DNA from: an uncultured Oscillospiraceae bacterium
GTDB lineage: Bacteria; Bacillota; Clostridia; Oscillospirales; Oscillospiraceae
Length of the DNA stretch: 28,681 bases
Assembly (NCBI GenBank): GCA_958436045.1
Contig: CAUBIP010000015.1
Location: 1-28,681 of the forward strand
Direction: 5' to 3'
The notes under the pieces were generated by a model. That model saw only the letters and a program-made list of their open reading frames with translations. It had not been told where the DNA came from and ran no database searches. Of this stretch, positions 1 through 8,000 are shown piece after piece. A program made the position numbers and the translations under genes. Position 1 is the stretch's first letter; each line of letters begins with the position of its first letter.

Positions 1-128
1 TTTCGGCGCAAAGCCGCGCAACTGCAAATACAGCTACGGGGTAAGCCCCGGATTCCCACCGGGATCCTTTTATCCGCGCGCCACGCAACGCAGCAGCACA
101 CGGAGGGTGATACAATGTATAACATTCT
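1..128 (-). promoter_or_regulatory. Cobalamin riboswitch, partial (runs off left edge)
   Basis: Read on the minus strand, the segment carries the conserved cobalamin-aptamer core. It has an AAAAGGATCCCGGTGGGAAT block followed by CCGGGGCTTACCCCGTAGCTGTA, here in two parts, matching the family pattern GGGAA-CCGGTG-AAxTCCGG-xxCCCGCxxCTGTA. Pairing of CCGG with CCGG and of GGGG with CCCC around the core is visible. A sigma-A-like promoter lies just upstream (136-164). The aptamer is cut by the window edge, so the expression platform and the controlled gene, probably B12 transport or synthesis or a B12-dependent enzyme, are outside. The family assignment comes from memory of the consensus; a covariance-model search would settle it. 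Confidence 0.75.
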
Positions 129-135
129 TATTTAC

Positions 136-164
136 TATATATCACATTTACAGGACCTTGTCAA
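136..164 (-). promoter_or_regulatory. Sigma-A-type promoter for the riboswitch transcript
   Basis: On the minus strand TTGACA (164-159) is followed after 17 bases by TATATA (141-136). Transcription would start near 129, just before the cobalamin riboswitch, and head off the left edge. Confidence 0.75.
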
Positions 165-190
165 CCTTTTTCTCGCATCCAACCACAAAA

Positions 191-230
191 GATACCGCGG
201 CAGCCGGGGCCTCCCCCCAAGCTGCCGCGG
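191..230 (-). terminator. Probable terminator after spoIIIAH
   Basis: A perfect 10-bp inverted repeat (195-204 CCGCGGCAGC with 221-230 GCTGCCGCGG) lies 25 bases past the spoIIIAH stop codon. Read on the minus strand it is followed by a short T-rich stretch (TATCTTTTG). The U-tract is weak, so it may be leaky. Confidence 0.6.
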
Positions 231-255
231 CGCGGGCATTTTACCCCAGGCTTCG

Positions 256-831
256 TTACTTTACCTCGATGATATGGATATCCGCCAGCTGATAGTCCGA
301 CTGCCCGGTGACGACATCGGCAAGCAGGGCGACATCCGCATCCTGCAGCCCCTCGGCGGGCGCGGCGACGGCGACATTGATGCCGTCGTCGGTCATGTAA
401 GCAACGCAATCGGTGTAGCCCTTGGCAATAATTAAGCTCTCAATCTGCGCCTCCTGGAGGCTGACGGTCATCAGGTCATCCAGCGCGTCCGAGCTGGCGG
501 AGGTCGCCGCGGTGTCGTCCCCGGCGTAGGCGATGGTCTCCTGCAGAGTCGTCACGGCGCTGTCTCTGGCCTCCTGGCGGCTCAGGCGCATGGCGGCAAA
601 GTAATCCGCCGCGCCGGTCGTCTCGTCCAGGCCCTCGGTCGCCGCCGTCTGCAGGGCGTCGTCCGAGGGGGCGATGACCATGGTGGCGTCATCCAGGACC
701 TGGTCGGCGTTCAGCGTCTGGGTCAGGTCCTGGGTCTCGTCGTGACCGGCGTAGGCCCAGTTCAGGTAGATCCCCGCGCAGACCAGGACCAGCACCGTTG
801 CGATGACTGCGTTCTTCTTCCAAGCTTTCAT
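256..831 (-). CDS. spoIIIAH: Stage III sporulation protein AH
   Basis: 191 residues. SpoIIIAH is the mother-cell channel protein whose extracellular domain, related to YscJ/FliF ring proteins, binds forespore SpoIIQ across the intermembrane space. One N-terminal membrane segment (about residues 6-28) follows a short basic start (MKAWKK). An acidic Ala/Asp/Glu-rich linker follows, then a C-terminal domain containing the family-like stretch SRQEARDSAVTTLQE and an ending of the QSDYQLADIHIIEV type. The start is set by a strong AGGAGGAG site 5 bases upstream. It is the last gene of the operon, 11 bases after spoIIIAG, with a hairpin behind it. Length is close to the usual 190-230 residues. Confidence 0.92.
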   Translation of the reverse strand: MKAWKKNAVIATVLVLVCAGIYLNWAYAGHDETQDLTQTLNADQVLDDATMVIAPSDDALQTAATEGLDETTGAADYFAAMRLSRQEARDSAVTTLQETIAYAGDDTAATSASSDALDDLMTVSLQEAQIESLIIAKGYTDCVAYMTDDGINVAVAAPAEGLQDADVALLADVVTGQSDYQLADIHIIEVK

Positions 832-842
832 AAAATCTCCTC

Positions 843-1388
843 CTATTGCTCCTTCATTTTGACGACGGTGATCTTATCCGCGCTCAGCCCCGTCAGACTG
901 GAGACGGCGCAGACAAGATCCAGCTTGACCTGGGGCTGATCCGCCCCCTGACTGATGACGACCGCGCCCCGGTACGTCGGATAGATCGTCTGGGTCACGA
1001 CGGCCTGCTGCTGCCCGCTGCCGCTGGCCGCCAGGACGGTCTCGCGGGTGACGCTGCTCTGCGGGTCGTCCTCCCCGCCACGCTCCTCCTGGGTCACGTC
1101 CGTCTGGTAGACATACTGGGTGCCGGTCCGCAGTGTCAGAATGACCTCCACCTCTCCTGCCCCCTGGATCCGGGAGAGCAGCTTGCCCAGCTGGGCCTGC
1201 AGCACGGCGGCATCCTCGGCCATCTCCTGCTGGGCAGGTGCTTGTGTGGCGGGTGTCTCCGCCTTTGCCGCCTTGCCGCCGCTGGGCAGGAGCAGCAGCA
1301 CGACGCCCAGCAGCAGGACCAGCAGCGCGTATTTGTACTTTCCAAGCTTTGCAAGCGCGCCTGCGCTTTTCTCCTTTATTCCTCCCAT
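843..1388 (-). CDS. spoIIIAG: Stage III sporulation protein AG
   Basis: 181 residues from the ATG at 1388. SpoIIIAG forms a large ring of the SpoIIIA-SpoIIQ channel in the outer forespore membrane region. There is one membrane segment (about residues 20-37, ALLVLLLGVVLLLLPSG), then a linker rich in Ala, Gln and Pro. The ring-building domain follows, with LLSRIQGAGEVEVILTL and a C-terminal KITVVKMKEQ. The gene overlaps the end of spoIIIAF by 13 bases. An open frame continues upstream to 1430, but those extra residues lie inside spoIIIAF. The ATG at 1388 follows GGCAGGT and puts the membrane segment at the usual place. Confidence 0.9.
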   Translation of the reverse strand: MGGIKEKSAGALAKLGKYKYALLVLLLGVVLLLLPSGGKAAKAETPATQAPAQQEMAEDAAVLQAQLGKLLSRIQGAGEVEVILTLRTGTQYVYQTDVTQEERGGEDDPQSSVTRETVLAASGSGQQQAVVTQTIYPTYRGAVVISQGADQPQVKLDLVCAVSSLTGLSADKITVVKMKEQ

Positions 1389-1855
1389 GTGACCTGCCCC
1401 CCTGTCAGCGCCAGATCCTCCTGCAGCCACTGGGCCAGCGCCTGCTGCTGTGCCGGTGTCACCGCACCGCGGATCGTCACGGCACTGGGGCGCAGGTAAT
1501 AGTCCCCCAGTGCTTCCAATGAGACCTCCACTGTGACGGACGCGCCCAGGCTGCGGGCTTTGTCCAATATATATGCTTCCGTCTGCTGGGATATGAGCTT
1601 GCCCAGCTCCTCACGCACCTGGGCGAGATTTTCCGCCGCAGGCTCGGACGCCAGCAGTGCGTCCGAAAGCGAATTTGACCCCGCCAGCGATGCAAGGCCG
1701 GGCAGCGGCGCCAGGACAACCAGTGCCATGCACAGCCCACCGCACAAGCGCAGCATCTGCTTGCCCCGCTTGCCCCGGACCAGCTGCCCCGCCGCGCCCA
1801 GCAGCAGCGCCGCGGCGACGATGCGCAGCAAATAATTCCCCAGCGCCTGCATCAC
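1376..1855 (-). CDS. spoIIIAF: Stage III sporulation protein AF
   Basis: 159 residues. SpoIIIAF is a mother-cell membrane protein of the SpoIIIA complex with a YscJ-like soluble domain. Two N-terminal hydrophobic segments (about residues 5-23 and 34-57) precede a soluble domain. That domain has the helical stretch VREELGKLISQQTEAYILDK and the strand-rich VTVEVSLEALGDYYLRPSAV. The GTG at 1855 overlaps the spoIIIAE stop as GTGA. The next codon is ATG (1852), which is an equally possible start and also overlaps the stop. Translational coupling to spoIIIAE is likely. Confidence 0.88.
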   Translation of the reverse strand: MMQALGNYLLRIVAAALLLGAAGQLVRGKRGKQMLRLCGGLCMALVVLAPLPGLASLAGSNSLSDALLASEPAAENLAQVREELGKLISQQTEAYILDKARSLGASVTVEVSLEALGDYYLRPSAVTIRGAVTPAQQQALAQWLQEDLALTGGQVTWEE

Positions 1856-2925
1856 ACCACCACCTTGATATAGCTGACGAGGCTGATCAGCAGCATCAGC
1901 GCGCAGCTGCCCGTCATCGCGGTGAGGTATCCCGCCGCACCGGCAATGGCGTCTGCCAGCTTGGTCAGGTGCCCGGCGTCAAAGACGCCCGCCACCGCCG
2001 CCGTCAGCTTCAGGACAAGATACGTCAGCCCCGTCTGCAAAAACGGCGCGGCGCACAGTGCCAGGACCGCCAGCATCCCGAACACGCCGATGGAATTGCG
2101 CAGCACACCGGCGCTGACGACCAGCGTCTCCGACGCGTCCGAGAGCATACTGCCGACGACGGGGACGACGCCCGAGAGCGTCAGCTTCGCCGCCTTGACC
2201 GTCGTCGCGTCGGCGCTGCCTGAAATTGCCCCGGAGATGGCCAGGTACGCCGTGAAGGCAAAGAGCACCGTCTTCAAGCTGGCACCAATGACCCAGCCGA
2301 CCAGGCCCCGCAGCTTTGCCAGGGTCTCGTCCCCCATCGCCGCCTCCGCGCAGGCCAGGGCCAGATAGACCAGGGCCAGCGGCTGCAAAAGATGCAGGAT
2401 CAGGCGGCAGAGCAGCGCCAGAAACGCCACCGTCCCCGCCTGCAGCGTCGCCGCGGCGGTAAAGCCGCCGCAGGAGGCCGTCGCCATGGAAAGGGCCGGG
2501 AGGAGAACGTCCGTATAGCTCTGCAGCTGGGCCAGGGCACCGGAGCTGGCCGTGCCCATCGACTGAAGCAGCTGCGCCCCCAGCACGCCCATCGCCAATG
2601 CCCCGGCCAGGCCGATGGCACGCCCCGCCCGGCCCTCCTCCAGGTCGCACAGCAGCGCGCAGAGCAGGACAATGGCGAGGATCTGCCCGCCGGTGCGCAG
2701 CGCGTCCCGCAGGAATGTCCGCCCCTGGGGGAGGCTGTTGCCGACAAGCTGGCGCAGGCCGCCGGAAAAATCCGCCGCATCCAGCGCGACACCATCCAGC
2801 AGCGCCTGGGCCTGGGCGTCCAAGCTGCCGGTCAGGTCCGATTCTGTGAACCAATCCGGCTCAGCCGCCAGGGCGCTGCCCGTCAGGGCCAGGCAGCAGA
2901 GCAGTGCAAAAAGCCATCTGCGCAT
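1852..2925 (-). CDS. spoIIIAE: Stage III sporulation protein AE
   Basis: 357 residues, the largest multi-span protein of the SpoIIIA complex. It has a clear N-terminal signal sequence (MRRWLFALLCCLALTGSALA). A short extracytoplasmic helical part containing SLPQGRTFLRDALRTGG follows, and then about seven hydrophobic helices to the C-terminus. The conserved-looking segment LTLSGVVPVVGSMLSDASE lies in the second half. The start at 2925 is two bases after the spoIIIAD stop. The same frame stays open far upstream, but those codons are antisense or out-of-frame to the preceding spoIIIA genes and are not used. The protein is somewhat shorter than the roughly 400-residue Bacillus protein. Confidence 0.9.
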   Translation of the reverse strand: MRRWLFALLCCLALTGSALAAEPDWFTESDLTGSLDAQAQALLDGVALDAADFSGGLRQLVGNSLPQGRTFLRDALRTGGQILAIVLLCALLCDLEEGRAGRAIGLAGALAMGVLGAQLLQSMGTASSGALAQLQSYTDVLLPALSMATASCGGFTAAATLQAGTVAFLALLCRLILHLLQPLALVYLALACAEAAMGDETLAKLRGLVGWVIGASLKTVLFAFTAYLAISGAISGSADATTVKAAKLTLSGVVPVVGSMLSDASETLVVSAGVLRNSIGVFGMLAVLALCAAPFLQTGLTYLVLKLTAAVAGVFDAGHLTKLADAIAGAAGYLTAMTGSCALMLLISLVSYIKVVV

Positions 2926-2927
2926 CC

Positions 2928-3323
2928 TCAGCCCCCCATCCAGGTCCGCAGCAGCGCCAGCAGCGCCGTCAAAAGCGGCAGAGACAGTACAATGACCAGC
3001 GCGCTGCCGCAGAGCTCGACGGCATTGGCCAGGGCCGACTGCCCGGCGTCCCGGCAGAGGGCGGCGCACAGCTCGGTCAAAAGCGCGATGCCGGTGCACT
3101 TGAGCACCGGACGCAGATACGCTTCCGCGACCCCCGCCGTTTGCGCAAGCTCGCTGCAAAAGCTCCGCACCGGCTGCAGTAGCAGCGCCGCAAAATAGAA
3201 GAGCGCCGCGCAGCCGCCCAGCGTCAACGCCGCCGCCAGGCTCGCCTGCCGCCCCTTGAGAAGTCCTGCCAGGACCGCGACGGCCAGCGCCAGGGCAGCG
3301 GCCTTGACAAAATAGCCGGTCAT
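2928..3323 (-). CDS. spoIIIAD: Stage III sporulation protein AD
   Basis: 131 residues, a small membrane protein with about four hydrophobic segments and almost no soluble part. The family pattern SxEAYLxPVLKCTGIALLTEL is visible in the middle (AYLRPVLKCTGIALLTELCA), followed by CRDAGQSALANAVELCG. This stretch is the most conserved part of the SpoIIIAC/AD family. Its ATG overlaps the spoIIIAC stop by one base (TGATG), indicating coupled translation. Confidence 0.92.
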   Translation of the reverse strand: MTGYFVKAAALALAVAVLAGLLKGRQASLAAALTLGGCAALFYFAALLLQPVRSFCSELAQTAGVAEAYLRPVLKCTGIALLTELCAALCRDAGQSALANAVELCGSALVIVLSLPLLTALLALLRTWMGG

Positions 3324-3517
3324 CAGAAGCCGAACAGGCGCTGGACCAGGTCAAACAGCGCCGCGATCCGCTCCACAAGGATGACCAGCACGACGACAAG
3401 CCCCGCCAGGGTCGTAAGCGTCGCCTGCTCCTCCCGCCCGGTGCGCACCAGCACCTGATTGAGGATCGAGACGATGATCCCCACGGCAGCAATTTTAAAA
3501 ACAAGGTCAATTTCCAT
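3323..3517 (-). CDS. spoIIIAC: Stage III sporulation protein AC
   Basis: 64 residues, the usual size for SpoIIIAC. Two hydrophobic helices flank the segment NQVLVRTGREEQATLTTLAG, the recognisable family signature (an arginine- and glutamate-bearing loop between helices). The ATG at 3517 is preceded by AAAGGAG, about 14 bases away on the minus strand. The open frame extends upstream, but the extra residues are not family-like. Gap to spoIIIAB is 43 bases, the longest in the operon. Confidence 0.9.
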   Translation of the reverse strand: MEIDLVFKIAAVGIIVSILNQVLVRTGREEQATLTTLAGLVVVLVILVERIAALFDLVQRLFGF

Positions 3518-3560
3518 CCCCCGCGCCTTCTCCTTTGCATGGTTTCCGCATCGCTTCCGC

Positions 3561-4067
3561 CTACAGCAGTAAAATTGCCAGCGCCGCACCGCCGCAGATG
3601 CCAAAGACCCGGCACTGTCTGCCCCGCTCGGCCCGGACGGAGGCCGCCTGCTGGGCAAGAGGCTGCATCTGGGCCAGCGCCGCGTCGATGGCGTCCGCCT
3701 GGCGGGCCGGATCGTAGCGGCCGAAGGTCAGGGCAAGATCATGCCAGATCTGCCGCGCCGCCGCCGGGCAGCCGTGGCGCCCAAGCGCCGCGTCCCACAG
3801 CTCCTCCGCCGGACGCGCCCCCGCTTCCAGCCCCTGGGCGACTTCTAAAAAAATCGTCCGGGCCGGGCCGGTCAGCTCCCGCACCAGCTGGCGGCACAGG
3901 GGCGGCAGGCGCGTCTGATTGCAGCGGATCTCCCCGGCCATCCGCGCCAGCGCCTGGCAGAAGGATACCAGCAGCGCCGCCTCCCCCGCCCAATGGGCCG
4001 CGCGCAAAAAGCCTGCCCCTGCCGCGCCCACCAGCACGCAAGCCGCGCCCAAAAGCCGGACCGTCAC
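3561..4067 (-). CDS. spoIIIAB: Stage III sporulation protein AB
   Basis: 168 residues from a GTG at 4067 that overlaps the spoIIIAA stop (GTGA). SpoIIIAB is a membrane protein resembling the type II secretion GspF platform protein. It has an N-terminal hydrophobic segment (about 3-21) and a C-terminal one (about 150-168), with a helical cytoplasmic body between them. That body contains LLVSFCQALARMAGEIRCNQ, TIFLEVAQGLE and AEELWDAAL. An open frame continues upstream to 4277, but it lies inside spoIIIAA. Length matches the family norm of about 170. Confidence 0.9.
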   Translation of the reverse strand: MTVRLLGAACVLVGAAGAGFLRAAHWAGEAALLVSFCQALARMAGEIRCNQTRLPPLCRQLVRELTGPARTIFLEVAQGLEAGARPAEELWDAALGRHGCPAAARQIWHDLALTFGRYDPARQADAIDAALAQMQPLAQQAASVRAERGRQCRVFGICGGAALAILLL

Positions 4068-4948
4068 AGCGGTGCAATGCTGATGCGCCGGTCCGGCCCG
4101 ATGGTCAGCAGTGTCCGAAAAATGCCCGCCTGGAGGAGCGACCGGTACAGCGGCCGCTCCTCCAGATCCCGCCGCTCGGCGGCATGGACCGTCGCCACCA
4201 GCCGAACGCCGCAGTACCCCGCCTGCCGCATCACGGCGATATCCGCCGGGTCCGTGATCTCGTCGACGATCATCCACTGCGGCGACATCGTCCGCAGCAG
4301 CAATCCCATCGCCTGCGCCTTAGGGCAGCCAGAGAGGATATCCGTCTGCCGCCCGACGGGAAACAGCGCCCGCCCCGCCTGGCAGGCGGCGATCTCAAAT
4401 CGCACGTCCACCAGGCTGACCCGCTGCCCCAGTTCATCTGAGACCAGCCGCGTCAGCTCCCGAAGCAGGCTTGTCTTCCCCGCCCCGGGCGGTCCGGCGA
4501 TCAGCGTCGAGTCCGGCGCGCTATGCAGCCAGGGCGCAAGCTGCGCCGCGTAATCTGGCACCCGCCGGGCCACGCGGATGGACGCCGAGGAAAACGCCTG
4601 CAGCGTCCGCAGCCGCCCCGCCTCCAGGACAGCCTGGCCGCAGAAGCCGACCCGGTGGCCCCCAGCGGCGGTGATAAACCCCGCCCGCAGGTAATCCGCC
4701 GCCGCATAGGCCGAGTAATCCGTCACCCGGTCCAGCAGCTGCCGCAGCAGCTGGCTCGTCACCAGCAGTGGCCCGCCCGCGCCGGTCAGCGGCGTCTCCC
4801 GGCCCCGGGACAGCATGGCCGCCGGGTAGCCAAGGCGCAGCCGCACCTCCTCAAGCTGTCCCCGCTCCGCCGCAGGCAGCGCCTGCAGGCGCTCGGCCAG
4901 CGGCGGCGGGCAGATATGATACAGTTCCCGTTCTGCGTAATATTGCAT
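4064..4948 (-). CDS. spoIIIAA: Stage III sporulation ATPase AA
   Basis: 294 residues. SpoIIIAA is the cytoplasmic P-loop ATPase of the SpoIIIA-SpoIIQ channel, related to secretion ATPases of the GspE type. Walker A is GPPGAGKTS (152-160) and Walker B is WMIVDE (225-230). The family stretches VTDYSAYAAADYLRAGFITA and GGHRVGFCGQAV (96-107) are present. The ATG at 4948 is chosen because GGGTGA lies 5 bases before it and the residues after it look like the family N-terminus. A GTG three codons earlier (4957) is possible. It heads the eight-gene operon. I could not find a convincing sigma-E promoter upstream, although one is expected from knowledge of the family. Confidence 0.92.
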   Translation of the reverse strand: MQYYAERELYHICPPPLAERLQALPAAERGQLEEVRLRLGYPAAMLSRGRETPLTGAGGPLLVTSQLLRQLLDRVTDYSAYAAADYLRAGFITAAGGHRVGFCGQAVLEAGRLRTLQAFSSASIRVARRVPDYAAQLAPWLHSAPDSTLIAGPPGAGKTSLLRELTRLVSDELGQRVSLVDVRFEIAACQAGRALFPVGRQTDILSGCPKAQAMGLLLRTMSPQWMIVDEITDPADIAVMRQAGYCGVRLVATVHAAERRDLEERPLYRSLLQAGIFRTLLTIGPDRRISIAPL

Positions 4949-5000
4949 TGCTTTCACCCGTGACAAGCCTATGCGCCCGCCCCGCCCGCTATGCCCGGGA

Positions 5001-5029
5001 TTGCCACCGGCGGGCAAATATGGTAAACT
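5001..5029 (+). promoter_or_regulatory. Candidate sigma-A promoter for the two-component operon
   Basis: TTGCCA (5001-5006), a 17-base spacer and TAAACT (5024-5029) lie about 100 bases before the response regulator start. The -35 is a 5/6 match and the -10 a 4/6 match, so this is only a candidate. Confidence 0.4.
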
Positions 5030-5132
5030 GGCGCTGAGAAACGATCTGCGCTCCGGCATTCGAAAAAGCTTCGTTCTATGATGCCGTTTTGATGCTGTTT
5101 GTTGGTATGCTGCGACCAGGAGGTGCGCCCAG

Positions 5133-5786
5133 ATGATTCGCATTTTAATTGTGGAGGATGAAAAGCCCATTGCCGAGCTGATCCGCCTGAGCCTGCGCCG
5201 GGCGGGCTATCACTGCCAGTGCGTCTACGACGGGCTGGCGGCAGCGGATGTTTTGGAACGGGAGCGGTTTGACCTCGTACTGCTGGATATCATGCTGCCC
5301 GGCGTCGACGGCTTTTCGCTCCTGGAATATATCCGCCCCACCGGGACGCCGGTCATCTTTCTCACAGCCAAAAACGCTGTCAACGACCGGGTCCGGGGCC
5401 TGCGTATGGGGGCAGAGGATTATATCGTCAAGCCCTTCGAGGTTCTGGAGCTGCTGGCACGGGTGGACGTCGTCCTGCGGCGCTACCATAAGACCAGCGA
5501 CACTCTGGATATCGGCGGCCTGCACATCGACCAGCAGGCCATGCAGGTCACCCGGGACGGTGCGCCCATCGCGCTGACGAAGAAGGAATATGACCTGCTC
5601 CTCCTCTTTGCCCGGAACCCCGGCGTCGCCCTCTACCGGGAGACGATTTATGAGCGGGTCTGGAAGGAGGACTTCCCCTACGGCAGCAAGACGGTCGATC
5701 TGCATGTCCAGCGGCTGCGGAAAAAAGTCGGTTGGGAGACAAAGCTCCGGGCCGTCAATAAGGTCGGTTACCGGCTGGAAGTGTAA
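5133..5786 (+). CDS. OmpR/PhoB-family response regulator
   Basis: 217 residues. The receiver domain (about 1-115) has the acidic pocket E8/D9, phospho-acceptor D52 in LVLLDIMLPG, T78 and K100 in the KPF motif. The C-terminal winged-helix domain (about 125-217) has the usual LTKKEYDLLLLFARNPG and KTVDLHVQRLRKKVG recognition segment. It is expected to be phosphorylated by the kinase encoded 21 bases downstream and to bind direct repeats in target promoters. AGGAGGTG sits 9 bases before the ATG. The target genes are not shown by the sequence. The adjacent membrane protein and D,D-carboxypeptidase are plausible candidates. Confidence 0.93.
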   Translation: MIRILIVEDEKPIAELIRLSLRRAGYHCQCVYDGLAAADVLERERFDLVLLDIMLPGVDGFSLLEYIRPTGTPVIFLTAKNAVNDRVRGLRMGAEDYIVKPFEVLELLARVDVVLRRYHKTSDTLDIGGLHIDQQAMQVTRDGAPIALTKKEYDLLLLFARNPGVALYRETIYERVWKEDFPYGSKTVDLHVQRLRKKVGWETKLRAVNKVGYRLEV

Positions 5787-5807
5787 CGGGCCGCACGGGA
5801 GGAAGCC

Positions 5808-7205
5808 ATGAAATTTCGCCTGAAAATGACCCTCTGCATGCTCTGGCTGCTGGCGCTGGTCTTCGGCGTGGGCGGCGGCGCGCTCATCACCCTGAGCCTG
5901 CGCGCCGCACTGCAGCAGAGCGAAGCGGCAAGCCTGGAAAACTACAGCGCCAATCTCCGGGCGCTGCAGCTGGTCACCGCCACCAGCATCCAAAAAAACT
6001 ACGACACGCTTTGCACCGCGCTGCGCAGTCTGGAAGAGGAGCAAAATTGGGCCTGCGTACGCCTGCACGCGGGAGATACAATCATCCTGCAGGACGGCCG
6101 CACCGATGTGCTGGCCTCGTTGACCCCGGAGCCGGAGCACTGCGCCACGCAGATTCAGCATGAAACATGGCAGGGGCAAGCGGAGGTCTATCTGCAAATC
6201 AGCGGCCGGTTCTCCACCAGTGACGAGACGCTGCAATTGGATGTGGCCTATCTCATCACGGATATCTACGACACGCAGCGCTGGATGCTGCGCATTTATA
6301 CCTATGTTTTTCTGGCCGTGATCATCCTGGGCGGCGCGCTGAGCTGGGGTGTCAGCTATGTTCTGTCCAAACCGCTGGGGAAGCTCTCCGCCGCTGCCCG
6401 CCGTCTGGCTGCCGGGCAGCTCAGCTGCCGGGTCCGCCCCAGGACCGGCGACGAGGTCGGGCAGCTTTGCCTGGATTTTAATGCCATGGCGGCGCAGCTG
6501 AAAGCGAATATCACCGAATTGCAGCAGGCGATGGAGCGGCAGGAGCGCTTTATGGGCAGCTTCGCCCACGAATTAAAAACGCCGATGACGTCGATCATCG
6601 GCTATGCGGACCTGCTGCGGTCCCAGGCCCTGCCCCCGCAGGAGGCCATGGACGCGGCAAATTATATCTTCTCCGAGGGCAAGCGGCTGGAATCGCTATC
6701 CCTCAAGCTGCTGGAGCTGCTGGTTTTGAAAAATCAGACGCCGGACTTCGTTCCCACAGAGCCCGCCAAGCTCATCGCCGCCCTGTGCCGCCATCTGCGG
6801 CCGATCTATGAAAAAGAGAACATTCAGCTGCGCTACAGTGTCAAGCCCGGCCTGTGCCGCCTGGAGCCGGATCTGGTGCAGTCGCTTCTGGTGAATCTGC
6901 TCGACAACGCCCGCAAGGCGCTGGAGCACGGCGGCAATATTTATCTGGCCGCCGACTGGCAGGAGGATTTCCTGCGTATTCGCATTCTGGACAACGGACG
7001 CGGGATGCCGCCGGAGGCGCTGGCGCGCCTGACGGAGGCGTTTTACCGGGTGGATAAATCCCGGGCCCGGGCCCAGGGCGGCGCCGGGCTGGGCCTTGCC
7101 CTGTGCCAGAAAATTGCCGCGCTGCACGGCGGCTCCATCGCCTTTGCCAGCCGCGAAGGCGGCGGCACCTGTGTCACGGTTTTGCTAAAGGGGGCGCGTT
7201 CATGA
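5808..7205 (+). CDS. Sensor histidine kinase
   Basis: 465 residues, a membrane-bound sensor. First membrane helix about residues 8-30, extracytoplasmic sensor of about 130 residues, second helix about 163-185. A HAMP linker (about 186-238, with SKPLGKLSAAARRLAAGQ) follows. The HisKA domain has the phospho-accepting H254 in SFAHELKTP. The ATPase domain has an N-box (N363, N367 in NLLDNARKALEHGG), DNGRGMP (395-401) and GAGLGL (425-430). All catalytic motifs look intact. The sensor domain is not one I recognise. The stop codon overlaps the next gene by four bases (ATGA), so three genes are probably co-translated. Confidence 0.93.
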   Translation: MKFRLKMTLCMLWLLALVFGVGGGALITLSLRAALQQSEAASLENYSANLRALQLVTATSIQKNYDTLCTALRSLEEEQNWACVRLHAGDTIILQDGRTDVLASLTPEPEHCATQIQHETWQGQAEVYLQISGRFSTSDETLQLDVAYLITDIYDTQRWMLRIYTYVFLAVIILGGALSWGVSYVLSKPLGKLSAAARRLAAGQLSCRVRPRTGDEVGQLCLDFNAMAAQLKANITELQQAMERQERFMGSFAHELKTPMTSIIGYADLLRSQALPPQEAMDAANYIFSEGKRLESLSLKLLELLVLKNQTPDFVPTEPAKLIAALCRHLRPIYEKENIQLRYSVKPGLCRLEPDLVQSLLVNLLDNARKALEHGGNIYLAADWQEDFLRIRILDNGRGMPPEALARLTEAFYRVDKSRARAQGGAGLGLALCQKIAALHGGSIAFASREGGGTCVTVLLKGARS

Positions 7206-7915
7206 AAAAACGATATTACGCCATCGCCCTCTGCCTGGCGGCGGCCGCCATTGCCGCCGGTCTGTTCGGCCCGCGGCTGCTCTGGCAGCTGGAGGTACAC
7301 CGGCAGGAGCAGGAAAAGCAGCTGGCTTCCGCCTCTGTCAGCCTCAATGCGGTGCAGATTTCCCTGGCCGCGCGTTACCAGGATGTCAACACCTACACGG
7401 AGGAAATTTTCCTCCAGGCTGGGCATACCCTGACGGAGGTGGATGCCCAGGAGCGGGCGACGACCTTCCTGCAGCAGGCCTTTGGCGCGTCCGAGGTGTA
7501 TGACGCGTCCGTGGAGCCCGTCGTTACCATCTACGACGAACAGCTGCTCTGCGGCTGGCACTATAATGCCGAGCTAAAGGTACAGCAGTGGACCTTCACG
7601 ACGAATTGCTATCTTGATGACACGACGGGCGCGGTGCTTTCCTTTTTCCTCCTCGGCGATGACGATGGCACGTCCGCCCTGCTGGAGAATGCAATGGCAG
7701 ACGGTTCCGACCATGGCTTGGGGCAGCTCTGCGAAGCGTTACAGAAGACCGCTGGCAGCGGGCGCTTCGCCGTCGAGTCCACGCAAGTCCTGCCGGAGGA
7801 CATTGACCCGAATTTTGGCGCCCCAATCGCCACACTCCGCTATACCGGGGACGACGGGGAATCCGCCTTGCTCCCCATCAATTTCAGCGGCAGCGCGCTG
7901 TTCTTCAATCCCTGA
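7202..7915 (+). CDS. Membrane-anchored extracytoplasmic protein, unknown function
   Basis: 237 residues. It has a basic start (MKKRYY), one hydrophobic segment (about 5-25) without a lipobox, then an extracytoplasmic domain of about 210 residues. A helical stretch (EVHRQEQEKQLASASVSLNA) leads into mixed alpha/beta sequence including VVTIYDEQLLCGWHYNAELK and QQWTFTTNCYLDDTTGAVLS. The latter has the look of a PepSY/YpeB-like repeat in which a strand is followed by a D-x-x-T-G turn, but I cannot assign it. The ATGA overlap with the kinase gene, and AAAGGGGG before the start, argue that it works with the two-component system, for instance as an accessory sensor or a regulated envelope protein. 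That role is inference. Confidence 0.8.
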   Translation: MKKRYYAIALCLAAAAIAAGLFGPRLLWQLEVHRQEQEKQLASASVSLNAVQISLAARYQDVNTYTEEIFLQAGHTLTEVDAQERATTFLQQAFGASEVYDASVEPVVTIYDEQLLCGWHYNAELKVQQWTFTTNCYLDDTTGAVLSFFLLGDDDGTSALLENAMADGSDHGLGQLCEALQKTAGSGRFAVESTQVLPEDIDPNFGAPIATLRYTGDDGESALLPINFSGSALFFNP

Positions 7916-8000
7916 AAAATTTTGCCGCTTTGATGCCGGCTTTTTGCCGCTTCGCTGCGCTGCGCACCGATACTGTAGGCAGCTACAGGAGGTGCATCGC

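Noticed and set aside
3323..3615. Upstream extension of the spoIIIAE frame (to 3615) as one long protein
   Set aside because: The extension runs through spoIIIAB, spoIIIAC and spoIIIAD in another frame. The signal sequence at 2925 marks the true start of SpoIIIAE.
4958..5060. Sigma-E promoter for spoIIIA
   Set aside because: CATA-type -10 sequences are present but none has a matching -35 at the right spacing.
5145..6569. 474-codon open frame on the minus strand
   Set aside because: It is antisense to the response regulator and kinase genes, both of which have all catalytic motifs.
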